Below are positions 7,600 through 17,011 of a DNA stretch of 64,000 nt, piece by piece (positions within the stretch are counted from its first letter, which is position 1; each line of letters opens with the position of its first letter). The stretch comes from Legionella drozanskii LLAP-1. Its GTDB lineage: Bacteria; Pseudomonadota; Gammaproteobacteria; Legionellales; Legionellaceae. The DNA lies in contig NZ_LNXY01000031.1 of NCBI RefSeq assembly GCF_001467585.1, positions 140,669-204,668 on the forward strand, read 5' to 3'. Made by a program: the position numbers and the translations under genes. A model generated the notes under the pieces. That model saw only the letters and a list, made by a program, of their open reading frames with translations, made no database searches and was not told the DNA's origin.

Positions 7600-9784
7600 C
7601 AAAAAGCCCTTTTTCTGCAGGTTCAAAGTCGATTTTACGCTCATCCAAGTCAACTCGGGCTACTAATACCGTCATCTTGTCACCTAAACGGTAGACATGA
7701 CCACCACGCTCACCGACTAAACGATGTTTAACCGCATCAAAGGCATAATAATCATTTCGTAGTGAAGTCACGTGCACTAAACCTTCTACATAAATATCAT
7801 CTAATTCAACAAAAATACCAAAACCAGTTACCGCGGAAATTGTTCCTTGAAATACTTGTCCTAATTTATCTTGCATATATTCACATTTCAGCCATGCAAC
7901 CACTTCACGGGTGGCTTCATCAGCACGTCGCTCGGTGGATGAACAATGTTTGCCCAAGCGATTCATGTCTTCGGAATTATAATCAAATTTTTCATCGTTG
8001 CTGTTGTTATCAATTAAATGAGCAATAGCCCGATGAATTAATAAATCAGGATAACGGCGAATCGGAGAAGTAAAATGAGTATAGGCAGAATAAGCTAATC
8101 CGAAATGACCATCATTTTCTTCAATATATTGGGCCTGTTTTAGTGAACGTAACATGACCGTTTCGATTAAATGTTTTTCTGGTCGATCACCAATTGTAGA
8201 TAACACCTTTTGAAAATCTTTAGGGTGTGGTTTTTTACCCCCGCCTAATTGCAAACCAAGTTCACCCAAGAATAACCGCAAAGCTGCAATTTTATCTTCG
8301 TCTGGAGTTGCATGAACGCGATAAAGTATCGGTAGTTTTGCCTTTTCTAAAAAGCGAGCAGTTGCCACATTCGCAGCTAGCATGCATTCTTCAATCAAAC
8401 GATGTGCATCATTGCGGATCACCGGCACAATTCGTTGAATTTTCCTATTCTCATCGAATTCAATACGCGTTTCAGTAGTTTCAAACTCCATTGCGCCACG
8501 AACTTTACGAGCCTTTAGTAGGGTGTTGTAAAGCGCATCAAGCGATTGTAACAGAGGCCATAAAGCCTGGTGCTTGTCCTCTGTTCGGCCATCTTTCAGC
8601 CATTGCGCTACCTGTGTGTAGGTAAGCCGGGCATGTGAGTGGAATACTGCTCGATAGAAACGCGAACGACCTATTTTTCCATCTGCGGTAATTGCCATTT
8701 CCGCAACGATACATAAGCGATCAACTTGTGGATTAAGCGAGCAAATACCATTTGATAAGGCTTCGGGTAACATCGGTACAACCTTACCAGGAAAATAAAC
8801 TGAGTTACCGCGGCGCGCAGCTTCCTTATCCAATGCGGAATCAATGGGAACATAATGGCTCACATCCGCAATTGCGACATAGAGCTGATATCCTCCTTTC
8901 GGCTTCTGATAACAATACACTGCATCATCAAAGTCCTTGGCATCCTCACCATCAATGGTAACAAAAGGCAGATTTCTTAAATCAGTACGGCCTTTTAAAT
9001 CGTCCTCAGCAACTTTTTGTGGGATTTTAGCCACTTCGACAAGCACATCATCCGGCCAGTCAGCAGGGATAGCGTGCGCATGTATAGCAACCTCAATTTC
9101 CATTCCTGGAGCCATATGCTCCCCAAGAATATGAATCACCTTCCCTATTGCCTGATTTCGCTTACTCGGGTAGGCAATCACTTCAATCAGCACCATTTGC
9201 CCATTTTTAGCATCAGCTGCGAACTCTAAAGGAATGGAGATATCTTGAGTCAAGCGTTTGTTATCAGGAATAACGAAACCGACACCGTGTTCGGTAAAAA
9301 ATCGGCCGACGACACTTGCATTCGCATGTTCTATAACTTCGTGTATTTTTCCTTCAGGCCGGCCTCGTCGGTCAACACCACTCTGATAAGCAAGAACTAA
9401 ATCACCATTCATTACGGAGCGCATTTCTTTGGCGGATAGAACCATATCATCCCCCCCTTCATTGGGGATGAAAAAGCCATAACCATCTGGATGGCCCTGG
9501 ACAGTTCCTCGTTGCAAATTGATACGTTTCAATAAACAAAAACGACCGCGACGATCTTGCATCACTTGGCCGTCACGTAGCATAGCTTTCAAACGAAAAC
9601 CTAAGGCCTCTTGCTCAGCTTCACTCTCTACTTCAAGTTTAGCTAGCAATTGAGTACGAGTCATGGGACGTCCAAATTCCTCCAACTCTTGCATAATCAA
9701 TTCCCGGCTGGGTATGGGCATCGCGTATTTTTCTTTTTCCCTTTTATAAAAAGGATCCTTTGATTTTTTACTCACATTCACCAC
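7592..9784 (-). CDS. rnr: Ribonuclease R
   Basis: Processive 3'-5' exoribonuclease of the RNB/RNase II family that degrades structured RNA and acts in rRNA and tmRNA quality control. Domains in order: an N-terminal winged-helix domain (about residues 25-90), two cold-shock-like domains, the RNB catalytic domain beginning near residue 275 with the Asp-rich GEDAKDFDDAVYC motif, and a C-terminal S1 domain (FQGTISAVTGFGIFV). At 730 residues it is shorter than E. coli RNase R (813), mainly because it ends soon after S1 and lacks the lysine-rich tail. It overlaps rlmB by 8 bases. Confidence 0.96.
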   Translation of the reverse strand: MVNVSKKSKDPFYKREKEKYAMPIPSRELIMQELEEFGRPMTRTQLLAKLEVESEAEQEALGFRLKAMLRDGQVMQDRRGRFCLLKRINLQRGTVQGHPDGYGFFIPNEGGDDMVLSAKEMRSVMNGDLVLAYQSGVDRRGRPEGKIHEVIEHANASVVGRFFTEHGVGFVIPDNKRLTQDISIPLEFAADAKNGQMVLIEVIAYPSKRNQAIGKVIHILGEHMAPGMEIEVAIHAHAIPADWPDDVLVEVAKIPQKVAEDDLKGRTDLRNLPFVTIDGEDAKDFDDAVYCYQKPKGGYQLYVAIADVSHYVPIDSALDKEAARRGNSVYFPGKVVPMLPEALSNGICSLNPQVDRLCIVAEMAITADGKIGRSRFYRAVFHSHARLTYTQVAQWLKDGRTEDKHQALWPLLQSLDALYNTLLKARKVRGAMEFETTETRIEFDENRKIQRIVPVIRNDAHRLIEECMLAANVATARFLEKAKLPILYRVHATPDEDKIAALRLFLGELGLQLGGGKKPHPKDFQKVLSTIGDRPEKHLIETVMLRSLKQAQYIEENDGHFGLAYSAYTHFTSPIRRYPDLLIHRAIAHLIDNNSNDEKFDYNSEDMNRLGKHCSSTERRADEATREVVAWLKCEYMQDKLGQVFQGTISAVTGFGIFVELDDIYVEGLVHVTSLRNDYYAFDAVKHRLVGERGGHVYRLGDKMTVLVARVDLDERKIDFEPAEKGLFDD

Positions 9785-9812
9785 TTTTTTTTAACATAAA
9801 TTTATTTATCAT

Positions 9813-10283
9813 TTATTCAGGTGAGCCAGGTAATTCGAAACCTCGCCCTCCCAAATGCTCTTTTAAATTGGATAAGGTCATATTTTCACCAGCCCAATAA
9901 GTACCAGTCTCTTTAGCAGGCATGGTCACCTTTGCCCAACTGCACAGAGAAATAGCGCCTTGACAAGGCACTTGTTGTTCATGGCCCGGTTTTGACTCAA
10001 TACAACTTAGTTCAAAGTTTTCTTTGTCCAGCGCGAGAGCTGACCAGTTATCCGCTTGTAGACGGCTACTCCATCCTGCGCTTGCACCCGGATCCGAAAC
10101 TGGATGTGTGATCCATAAATCAGAATTGGACAAATTATGAATTATTACTAAAAGCGGCTTTTTTGCAGATACCATTACGGACTCACCTTTTACTGCAACG
10201 GGTTTGCAAGATGATGGAAGGTTATCGCCCGCAGTGACCATGCCATTAAACAACAGCAATAAAATGGACAAAGCAAATTTCAT
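9813..10283 (-). CDS. Exported hypothetical protein, 156 aa
   Basis: The start at 10283 gives a clear signal peptide (MKFALSILLLLFNGMVTAG), cleaved around residue 18. The mature part contains four cysteines in two well-spaced pairs and aromatic-rich beta-looking segments (SDLWITHP, GTYWAGENM). A periplasmic or secreted disulfide-bonded protein is likely. I do not recognise the family. The longer frame to 10319 would bury the signal peptide behind 12 extra residues. Confidence 0.7.
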   Translation of the reverse strand: MKFALSILLLLFNGMVTAGDNLPSSCKPVAVKGESVMVSAKKPLLVIIHNLSNSDLWITHPVSDPGASAGWSSRLQADNWSALALDKENFELSCIESKPGHEQQVPCQGAISLCSWAKVTMPAKETGTYWAGENMTLSNLKEHLGGRGFELPGSPE

Positions 10284-10422
10284 AATTATCTCCAATAAAC
10301 AATTCAGAAATAGTTGCATAAAAGCGAGAGTCTGTCATTAATTCACGCTTCTTTTTTTATTTCATTTTTCAGGTAGTAAATCAACTACGACAAAAAAAGC
10401 TAATTGATGACTTCTGATATTG

Positions 10423-10452
10423 TGCATCGTAGATTGGTCTTGGCTCAACAAT
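10423..10452 (+). repeat. Dispersed short repeat, copy A
   Basis: GCATCGTAGATTGG followed by TCTTGGCTCAACAAT. The same core occurs inverted at 25675-25708, and degenerate relatives occur at 11844-11880 and 58588-58626. All four lie between genes, as expected of a REP-like dispersed element. Confidence 0.5.
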
Positions 10453-10456
10453 CCAT

Positions 10457-10948
10457 TCAAAGAGCTAACCCTACGGCCTGCAAAGCATCATCAATATGAT
10501 CCTCATCAAACACTTGAACCCCCTCTTTTTTTAATAAAGCTGCCGTAACTCCATCTCCCTGAATAAGAGTTCGCGTGAAGGTCCCATCATAAATCTTATC
10601 TGACCCACAAGACGGGCTTTTAGCTTTTAAAATTGCTACAGAAATATGATGTTTTTTTACAAGTTCAAGCGCTTTTTCTGCCCCATTTATAAAACTCTGA
10701 GTTACATTACGCTGAGTATTTGTTTTTACTAGCGCTCTATTTTCTAACACAGCATTACCAGTTTGTTTATCTTGGATTTCTGCTGGCGCTCTTGGGGTAG
10801 GTAAACCACCCGCCATTTCTGGGCAAATTGTAACTACTCTTCCTTCTTTGAGCCACTGCTGCAAGACAGGGTGATTTTGGAAACAATCGCCACCATCATA
10901 ACGAACTTTTTGTCCTAAGAGGCAGGCACTCATCAGTATTTTGACCAT
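10457..10948 (-). CDS. DUF523 family protein (YbbK-like)
   Basis: Small cytoplasmic protein of the DUF523 family, whose function is not established. The start at 10948 (MVKILMSACLLGQ) gives 163 residues. The diagnostic N-terminal SACLLGQKVRYDGG and central LKAKSPSCGS motifs, each with a conserved cysteine, are both present, with a further family cysteine in ICPEM. The conserved cysteines suggest a metal or cluster site, but that is inference. It stands alone on the minus strand, divergent from the hydrolase gene. Confidence 0.85.
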   Translation of the reverse strand: MVKILMSACLLGQKVRYDGGDCFQNHPVLQQWLKEGRVVTICPEMAGGLPTPRAPAEIQDKQTGNAVLENRALVKTNTQRNVTQSFINGAEKALELVKKHHISVAILKAKSPSCGSDKIYDGTFTRTLIQGDGVTAALLKKEGVQVFDEDHIDDALQAVGLAL

Positions 10949-11079
10949 ATTCATTCTCTGATTGTTTAACGAAATTGTTTTAAACAGTTTGATTATAACG
11001 CTAGAAATTCCACCTGTAGTATCTTTGGTAGTTCTGGTAAATTATACTATTTTAGATTAAAAGCTAGCTGATTAAAAAA

Positions 11080-11835
11080 ATGAATAAAATCATTTCCTAT
11101 AAAAATGCAATGACTAAATTTATTCTAGTAATCTTTATTTCCTTAGTTTCTATGACGCAAACACATGCTTTATTACCCACGGAAAAACAACAAACTAAGG
11201 CAGCCGAACTTCAAGCTAAACACAATGGAGAAGTCGTGGTATTAATCCATGGCCTAATGCGCACTTCCTTGAGTATGAGTTCGCTTAAATACTTCCTCCA
11301 AAGCTATGGTTATCAGGTTTATGTTTATAGTTATCCTTCGACACAACAGGATATCCATGCGCATGGAGTTGATTTATATCAATTTATTGCAACTTTATTA
11401 GAAAAAAATCCTGATATAAAAATTCATTTTATCACACATAGTCTTGGCGGCATTATTATTAGAGAATCTTTAGCAAAATTGACAAGAAAGGAATTAAACC
11501 AGGTTGGTTGTTTGATTATGTTAGCTCCTCCTAACCAAGGTTCTGTACTTGCAAAATTAACTGTAAAAATGTTTCCAATAATTAGCAATATAATCAAACC
11601 ACTTGCTGAATTAAGTTCTGATGAAAAGGCATATGTACATCAGGTACCTATACCCAATATCAAAATGGGCATCATTGCCGGACGATTCGATGCAAAAGTT
11701 CCCCCTTCTTCAGCACGTTTGCCGGGACAAACTGAGCTAGTCGTTATTAATACTAATCATGCTTTGATAATGAATAATTCGAAATCAAGACAGCTCATTT
11801 TAACCTTTTTAGAAAATGGAAAATTTGAAGAGTGA
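11080..11835 (+). CDS. Exported alpha/beta hydrolase (lipase-like)
   Basis: A probable periplasmic or secreted serine hydrolase. A hydrophobic leader at residues 12-30 (FILVIFISLVSMTQTHA) is followed by an alpha/beta-hydrolase fold: oxyanion-hole segment VVLIHGLMRT, nucleophile S121 in THSLGG, and likely catalytic D204 (AGRFDAKVP) and H227 (NTNHAL). It resembles the DUF676/PGAP1-like lipases. Translation may start at 11080 or at the ATG at 11110 just before the leader; neither has a clear ribosome binding site. The substrate is unknown; phospholipid or ester hydrolysis is plausible. Confidence 0.83.
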   Translation: MNKIISYKNAMTKFILVIFISLVSMTQTHALLPTEKQQTKAAELQAKHNGEVVVLIHGLMRTSLSMSSLKYFLQSYGYQVYVYSYPSTQQDIHAHGVDLYQFIATLLEKNPDIKIHFITHSLGGIIIRESLAKLTRKELNQVGCLIMLAPPNQGSVLAKLTVKMFPIISNIIKPLAELSSDEKAYVHQVPIPNIKMGIIAGRFDAKVPPSSARLPGQTELVVINTNHALIMNNSKSRQLILTFLENGKFEE

Positions 11836-11843
11836 GGATCGTT

Positions 11844-11880
11844 GTTGCATAGAAGATTGGGCCAGGACTCAACACGCAAC
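11844..11880 (+). repeat. Dispersed short repeat, degenerate copy B
   Basis: TTGCATAGAAGATTGGGCC followed by AGGACTCAACACGCAAC. It resembles copy A at 10423, and its ends (GTTG near 11842 and CAAC at 11877) are complementary, so it can also form a weak hairpin just after the hydrolase gene. Confidence 0.35.
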
Positions 11881-12003
11881 AGTGACAGATAAGTAGAGAA
11901 ATTAATCTTATCGCCAATTAATTAATTTAGATGTAATATACCCGAGCTATTAAAAATGCTAAGTTTTAGCGAGTTGATTTTTACGGATTCGATGGAGTAC
12001 TTA

Positions 12004-12606
12004 ATGACTGATTTTGTCACTGTCACTGAAATTGCTAATTTGCATCGCGATTGCATTATCCGATGGAAAAATAGTGGACTCCAATTGAGCTATCAACATT
12101 TTTTAGCCCTTGTTGAAGAAAATCATGCTTTTAACTATCAGTTGTGGCATGCAGAAGATAGAGCTAGACGCGACGATATGGGACATGAATTCGTTTATTT
12201 AGCAAAACGAGAAATTGATCATTATAATCAACAGCGAAATAATCGCATGGAAGCAATGGATGAATGGTTTTACAACACGCTTCAACCTAAAAGTTCGATT
12301 AGCTGCCCAGTTCATTCTGAAACGCCAGGAATGATGATTGATCGGCTATCTATCCTTGCCCTCAAAGCCTACCATATGAATTTGCAAATTGATCGAGATA
12401 ATGTTGATGAAATACATCGAGAAAACTGTCGGAGAAAATGGGAAACTATCCTCGCTCAACAAAATCAATTATTAAATTGTTTACAGCAGCTCATTGAGGA
12501 GATCAAAACTGGATCACGAACTTTTAGAGTTTATCACCAATTTAAAATGTATAATGATCCTGCTTTGAACCCCCAACTGTATTTGGCTGCAGAGGAACCT
12601 CTCTAA
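12004..12606 (+). CDS. DUF4254 family protein
   Basis: Soluble helical protein that I recognise as the DUF4254 type, of unknown function. Visible family features are LWHAEDRARRDD near residue 40, the PVHSETPGMMIDRLSILALKAYH segment near residue 105, and a helical C-terminal half. Members of this family are often found near polysaccharide or glycosyltransferase genes in other bacteria, though not here. The start at 12004 (MTDFVTV) fits the domain better than the ATG at 11956. The last 65 bases overlap the convergent membrane-protein gene. Confidence 0.75.
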   Translation: MTDFVTVTEIANLHRDCIIRWKNSGLQLSYQHFLALVEENHAFNYQLWHAEDRARRDDMGHEFVYLAKREIDHYNQQRNNRMEAMDEWFYNTLQPKSSISCPVHSETPGMMIDRLSILALKAYHMNLQIDRDNVDEIHRENCRRKWETILAQQNQLLNCLQQLIEEIKTGSRTFRVYHQFKMYNDPALNPQLYLAAEEPL

Positions 12607-14602
12607 ACCCTATTGGGTGAGCAGAATTTTGGGTTCTAGTACTGAAGAAGGAACATACTGTATCCCAAACCGAGGTCGGACGTTGGCTCTCTCTTTCAGT
12701 TTCTTCAGTAGACGATTCCACTTCGCTGTTTACTACATCCAGTTCATGGCCTTGCGAGCTCTTATCGCCTCGAGCTTGTTCTTTTGGTAGGGGTTCATCA
12801 ACGACACCATTCTTCTTTTGTCTTAGAAGTCGAAAAGAGTAATCAGGGGAACTATTTCTACCTGGACTCTGTCTACCCTCAAATGAATCAAAATCCGAAT
12901 CGGATTCATCTAGTTTATTTACCATAAAGGGCTTTTCAAGAGGATCTTTTCCCATTCGAGCGTAGGCCCTGGCAGCTAAGGTAATGGTATGGATAAATGC
13001 ACTAAATGCGATAAATCCCATCATAATCAGTGACTCATGGTAATGCCCTTTATCATCAGCCACTTCTAAGGGATTCATCATCAGCCCAACAGCTTTAGCC
13101 CCTTTTCCAAATCCAGAAAAAAAGGAACGAAACACTTCAAACCATTCTTCAAAGAAATACTGAGGCGTAGGATCAATTGCCATTCCTTCCAAAATTGCTA
13201 CCTTTACTTTCTCAGGTTCAAGATTTTGAGCATTACGACCCTCCTCATAAAGCCATTTGATATGAATTAATTTTTCATTCTCAATAGGGCCCACAGTATT
13301 AAGTTCAGCTTCTATCAACTCTTTTTGTTTAAGGCGATGTTGATGAGCATTAATTAGTGAATGGGCTATAAAACCAATTAGAAGGAGCATTCCAATACTA
13401 ATGCAGCTAATCAATAAAAAAGGAGGAAAGGGCATTGAAGCTAAGACAAGAATGGTTCCTACCGCAAAAACAACGCTAGCCAATGCTGAATAAGCATATA
13501 ACCCTCTCTTTGCGCCGGCTAAAACTGCTGAGGAATAGGACAGAGTGGTTATAGAACGGTAATTTTTGCGTTTCTCTTCGAATAATTGTATTGCTTGATT
13601 GAATTGGACAACTAACTCTTGCTGTTCGCTTAGTAAGGCTTCGTTATTATTTCCGCGAGCGATTTCCACATGTAATCGATGTAATTTTTCGACCATCAAT
13701 TCGATGGTTTTACCACTGTGGGCTAGCTCTATTTTAGCCTCAGCAATGCGCAGCTTGCGTTGATAATCATATTCCTCATAAATACGTGTAGCGATACTGG
13801 CTAGCATATAAATGCTAGAAAATACTGTCATAGCAATTAATACTGGGGGAGCAAGGCTGCAAAGACCAAAAACACCAATATATAAGTAGAGGCCATCAAC
13901 AACACCGCCATAAGCAGCTGAGAGTAACGCCCCTAATCTGACTGACTTGCTTTGTTTTTTAATGGGATTTGGATTATTGAGATCCGTTGGATCATCGGCA
14001 ATTCTGGGGAGAAGGTCGAAGTCTGTTGCGTTTTGAATTTCTTCTAATAATCTGGCATTTTCCTTCATCATCGTTTTGCGCTGAGTGAGCATTCGACGAT
14101 ACCAAATACGATTTAAAACCGATAACCCCCCCAACACTAAACCGACTGGTACAAAGAGGTGAGCCAGACTTTGTCCGCCACTTAAGGTCTCAACCAATTG
14201 AAGCGTGCTGCGAGCGCCTTTATAGGCGTTTTTCAGTCCCTTCATCGTATCGCGACAATAGGGCCAGACAATAGCTATATAGCGTTTAAATAAGTTTTCA
14301 TCATCATCACTAAAATGGTTAGCGAGCATGGAGAAAACAATTAGGGTAATCGAACCGCTTGCAGCAGCCAGAATGCCTTCAGGTTCTATTAGCCAATCAT
14401 GCATGTCGTCCGAAACAGAGGGACTTCCAAATAGCATATCCCAAAGGTATTTGAGCATGCTGTAGGACAGACTTAAACCATCTAATGCGCCATATATTCC
14501 ATAAATAAGGTGCCACTCGTGTAATTTTTTTGCCAGGGGCGGTGGGCTCTGATCCTTTCTCCTGACTAACAGCTCCATATACTCTGCTGATTCTATAGAC
14601 AT
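12542..14602 (-). CDS. Large multi-pass membrane protein, unknown function (686 aa)
   Basis: No family is recognised. There are several hydrophobic segments: about residues 85-105, 155-180, 225-275 (a pair separated by a short loop), 355-415 (a pair) and 525-545. Charged, partly coiled-coil-like stretches lie between them (MVEKLHRLHVEIARG, LINAHQHRLKQKEL). The last 120 residues are hydrophilic, rich in S, D and E (DESDSDFDSFEG, SSTEETERES) and probably disordered and cytoplasmic. Paired hairpin-like membrane segments with an acidic tail recall host-membrane-directed Legionella proteins, which is inference only. Its 3' end overlaps the DUF4254 gene by 65 bases. Confidence 0.72.
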   Translation of the reverse strand: MSIESAEYMELLVRRKDQSPPPLAKKLHEWHLIYGIYGALDGLSLSYSMLKYLWDMLFGSPSVSDDMHDWLIEPEGILAAASGSITLIVFSMLANHFSDDDENLFKRYIAIVWPYCRDTMKGLKNAYKGARSTLQLVETLSGGQSLAHLFVPVGLVLGGLSVLNRIWYRRMLTQRKTMMKENARLLEEIQNATDFDLLPRIADDPTDLNNPNPIKKQSKSVRLGALLSAAYGGVVDGLYLYIGVFGLCSLAPPVLIAMTVFSSIYMLASIATRIYEEYDYQRKLRIAEAKIELAHSGKTIELMVEKLHRLHVEIARGNNNEALLSEQQELVVQFNQAIQLFEEKRKNYRSITTLSYSSAVLAGAKRGLYAYSALASVVFAVGTILVLASMPFPPFLLISCISIGMLLLIGFIAHSLINAHQHRLKQKELIEAELNTVGPIENEKLIHIKWLYEEGRNAQNLEPEKVKVAILEGMAIDPTPQYFFEEWFEVFRSFFSGFGKGAKAVGLMMNPLEVADDKGHYHESLIMMGFIAFSAFIHTITLAARAYARMGKDPLEKPFMVNKLDESDSDFDSFEGRQSPGRNSSPDYSFRLLRQKKNGVVDEPLPKEQARGDKSSQGHELDVVNSEVESSTEETERESQRPTSVWDTVCSFFSTRTQNSAHPIGFREVPLQPNTVGGSKQDHYTF

Positions 14603-14967
14603 GGAATTCTAGGCATCGACTAAGATGCGAGGAATTGTAACCTACTCTAGGAGCAATTGACAACTAAATTTTCATGTTGAATTAAATTAGAACAAAATAT
14701 ATATGCCCATCGACAATTTTATCATAAAGTTTACGGGAAAAGCTCTATCTCTAATGCAAAGTTTTGGCAAAAAATGAACTTACTACCTATTGCTTGGGCA
14801 TTTTGGACCCCGATGTAAATAGTCTTTTATTAGTTAATAATTCAAACCGTATTCTCAATTGGCTTATCTCGCTAAATTTGAGTGCTTCCTTTTATAATTA
14901 CCACTGTGCGTTAGCCTACAAATCTGCTAGCATTAGGCTATTTGCAAGTTAGTTTAAAGGTTTGTTA
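14603..14967 (+). other. Non-coding gap before the retropepsin-like operon
   Basis: Divergent 365-base gap between the large membrane protein and the operon beginning at 14968; it must carry promoters for both. I see no RNA gene or repeat. A 62-codon frame at 14764-14952 has no homology I recognise and no good start signal. Confidence 0.4.
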
Positions 14968-15498
14968 ATGAATTTGCGTAGTTTTTCTTGTGTGATTTTA
15001 TTATTGCTATCAGGATTTTCCATGGCGGCTGATACAAAAATAGTTTATGGCTATGTTGAAAAAGCAACACTTATTGATAAAGGAATGACCTTGTCGGCAA
15101 AATTTGATACTGGTGCAAAATCAGCTTCGCTGAGTGCAGTAGATATCCGAGAAGTCGAACAAAATGGCAAGCCTTATTTACGCTTTAAAGTTCCTGGTAA
15201 AACAGAGGAAGTAGAATTTACCTCAGAGTACTTGGGTAAAGTAAAAATTAAAGTACGCGTCGGGGAAAATTTATCCTCACAAAACAAAACTGCCCCGATT
15301 AAACGGCCGGTTGTGCTGATGCGTATTCAAATCGGCAATAAGGTTCGTAATATTCCTGTCAATCTAACCAATCGAAAACGCTTTAATTACCCACTACTTC
15401 TAGGTAGAGATGCAATCATTGCCTTTGATGGTCTAGTTGACCCAAGCCATGCATTCTTGATCAAAACCCAGAAAGTGGTAAAAAATGAAGTCAAATAA
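14968..15498 (+). CDS. Retropepsin-like aspartic peptidase, RimK-associated ('ATP-dependent zinc protease' family)
   Basis: Exported protein of the family annotated 'ATP-dependent zinc protease', now seen as retropepsin-like. A signal peptide (MNLRSFSCVILLLLSGFSMA) precedes a single compact beta domain with the aspartic-peptidase motif FDTGAKSAS (D47), the family motif RPVVLMRIQIG, and NRKRFNYPLLLGRDAI at the end. A single DTG per chain implies a dimer if it is active. The start at 14968 follows AAAGG. It overlaps the next gene by 14 bases, forming a three-gene operon with a transglutaminase-like membrane protein and an ATP-grasp ligase; the three are expected to make and cut an amide or peptide bond. 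The substrate is unknown. Confidence 0.85.
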   Translation: MNLRSFSCVILLLLSGFSMAADTKIVYGYVEKATLIDKGMTLSAKFDTGAKSASLSAVDIREVEQNGKPYLRFKVPGKTEEVEFTSEYLGKVKIKVRVGENLSSQNKTAPIKRPVVLMRIQIGNKVRNIPVNLTNRKRFNYPLLLGRDAIIAFDGLVDPSHAFLIKTQKVVKNEVK

Positions 15499-17011
15499 AC
15501 GTCATGTGTATGGCTTAATAATAAGTCTGTTTGTCCTAGGTATAGGACTTTTTCTATATCGACATCTTGTCCTTGATGTGCCCCTCACCGATACGGAAAC
15601 GGTGAATAGCTGGATGGTGGAGGCTAATTTACGTTTTGTTGCTGATCGCAACACGCCAGTGAAAGCAAGCTTTACTATCCCTTATATGCCGCCCTATTTT
15701 GCTATTTTGGATGAGTACTTTGTATCCCACAATTATGGAGTAACGACTAATTTAAGTGGTTATAATCGTCAAACCGTATGGTCCCTTCGACGAAGTTCCG
15801 GTGACCAATCTCTGTACTATCGCGCCATTTTTCGTGAAATAGATAACAATGAATCGTCTCTCACTAATAAACCACCCGTTGTAAAAGCGCAACCTCTTAT
15901 AGAAACGCAACGTTCTGCAGTTGATGCTATTACGAACCAAGTCCGTCAATCATCGGCGGATATTCAAACGTTTGCGCAAGGAACAATCAAAGAACTCAAC
16001 AAACGCGACGGTAATGCGAAATTGTTGGTGGGTAATGATTTTACCGATGACAATGTCATCACTGCGGCCATTACTGTTTTAAATCAAGCCAAAATTTATG
16101 CCATGCCCGTTAAGGGCGTCTATTTAGGCAAACAAAATAAAGCCGACTTAAAATCATTCATGGTCGTTCATAACGGCAAAGAATGGACCTATATTAATCC
16201 CCGTACTGGCGGAGCAGGTTTTCCTAAAGATTTTTTAGTCTGGCAATATGGCTTTGATCCAGTCCAGGAAGTAGTCGGTGGTAAAAAACCGGTATTCAAC
16301 CTTACTGTCTCTCCAACACCGATCAATGCCTTAACTATTGCCAAAGCACGGGGCTTACAAACCGACTCTCAATTATTACGTTTTTCCTTATTGCAGTTAC
16401 CCGTTAATGTGCAAGAAATTTATAAAATCTTGCTTACCGTCCCCATTGGTGCATTTATTATTTTGTTATTACGTAATTTTATTGGGCTAAAAACCTTTGG
16501 TACTTTTATGCCAGTGCTGATTGCTTTAGCTTTTCGTGAAACTCATGTTATTTGGGGAATCACTCTTTTCACCATTATTGTCTCTTTTGGCCTGCTAGCA
16601 CGTTTTTATCTAGACCAGCTTCGTTTACTTCTAGTGCCGCGACTTGCTGCAATTCTTACGGTCGTTATTTTATTAATGATCTTTATCAGTGTGATCAGTC
16701 AAAATCTAGGCTTAGATTCAGGCTTATCGGTCGCCTTATTCCCCATGGTTATCCTCACGATGACTATTGAACGCATGTGCATCACCTGGGATGAACGAGG
16801 TGCTTCTGAAGCCATTAAATCGGGCGCAGGAAGTCTCATTGCGGCGGTAATCGCCTACGGTGCAATGAATTATGCACCAATGCAATATTTAGTCTTTGCA
16901 TTCCCTGAACTTTTACTCGTATTGCTTGCGTTGATTTTGTGGTTTGGCCAATACCGTGGTTATAGGCTTTTCGAGCTATTTCGCTTTAAAGCACTTGCGG
17001 GGAAAGAGTGA
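15485..17011 (+). CDS. Inactive transglutaminase-like / 7TM membrane protein
   Basis: A 508-residue inner-membrane protein. One N-terminal membrane helix (residues 9-26) is followed by a large periplasmic region with a transglutaminase-like fold (about residues 180-270; AKIYAMPVKGVYLG, WTYINPRTG). The expected catalytic Cys is not visible, in line with the family name 'inactive transglutaminase'. About seven closely spaced hydrophobic helices occupy residues 320-490. It is the middle gene of the operon, overlapping both neighbours. A likely role is to present or transport a peptide-like product of the ATP-grasp enzyme across the membrane, but this is not demonstrated. Confidence 0.83.
   Translation: MKSNKRHVYGLIISLFVLGIGLFLYRHLVLDVPLTDTETVNSWMVEANLRFVADRNTPVKASFTIPYMPPYFAILDEYFVSHNYGVTTNLSGYNRQTVWSLRRSSGDQSLYYRAIFREIDNNESSLTNKPPVVKAQPLIETQRSAVDAITNQVRQSSADIQTFAQGTIKELNKRDGNAKLLVGNDFTDDNVITAAITVLNQAKIYAMPVKGVYLGKQNKADLKSFMVVHNGKEWTYINPRTGGAGFPKDFLVWQYGFDPVQEVVGGKKPVFNLTVSPTPINALTIAKARGLQTDSQLLRFSLLQLPVNVQEIYKILLTVPIGAFIILLLRNFIGLKTFGTFMPVLIALAFRETHVIWGITLFTIIVSFGLLARFYLDQLRLLLVPRLAAILTVVILLMIFISVISQNLGLDSGLSVALFPMVILTMTIERMCITWDERGASEAIKSGAGSLIAAVIAYGAMNYAPMQYLVFAFPELLLVLLALILWFGQYRGYRLFELFRFKALAGKE

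Noticed and set aside
14764-14952. 62-codon plus-strand frame before the retropepsin-like gene
   Set aside because: No recognisable domain, no good ribosome binding site, and it fills what should be a divergent promoter region.
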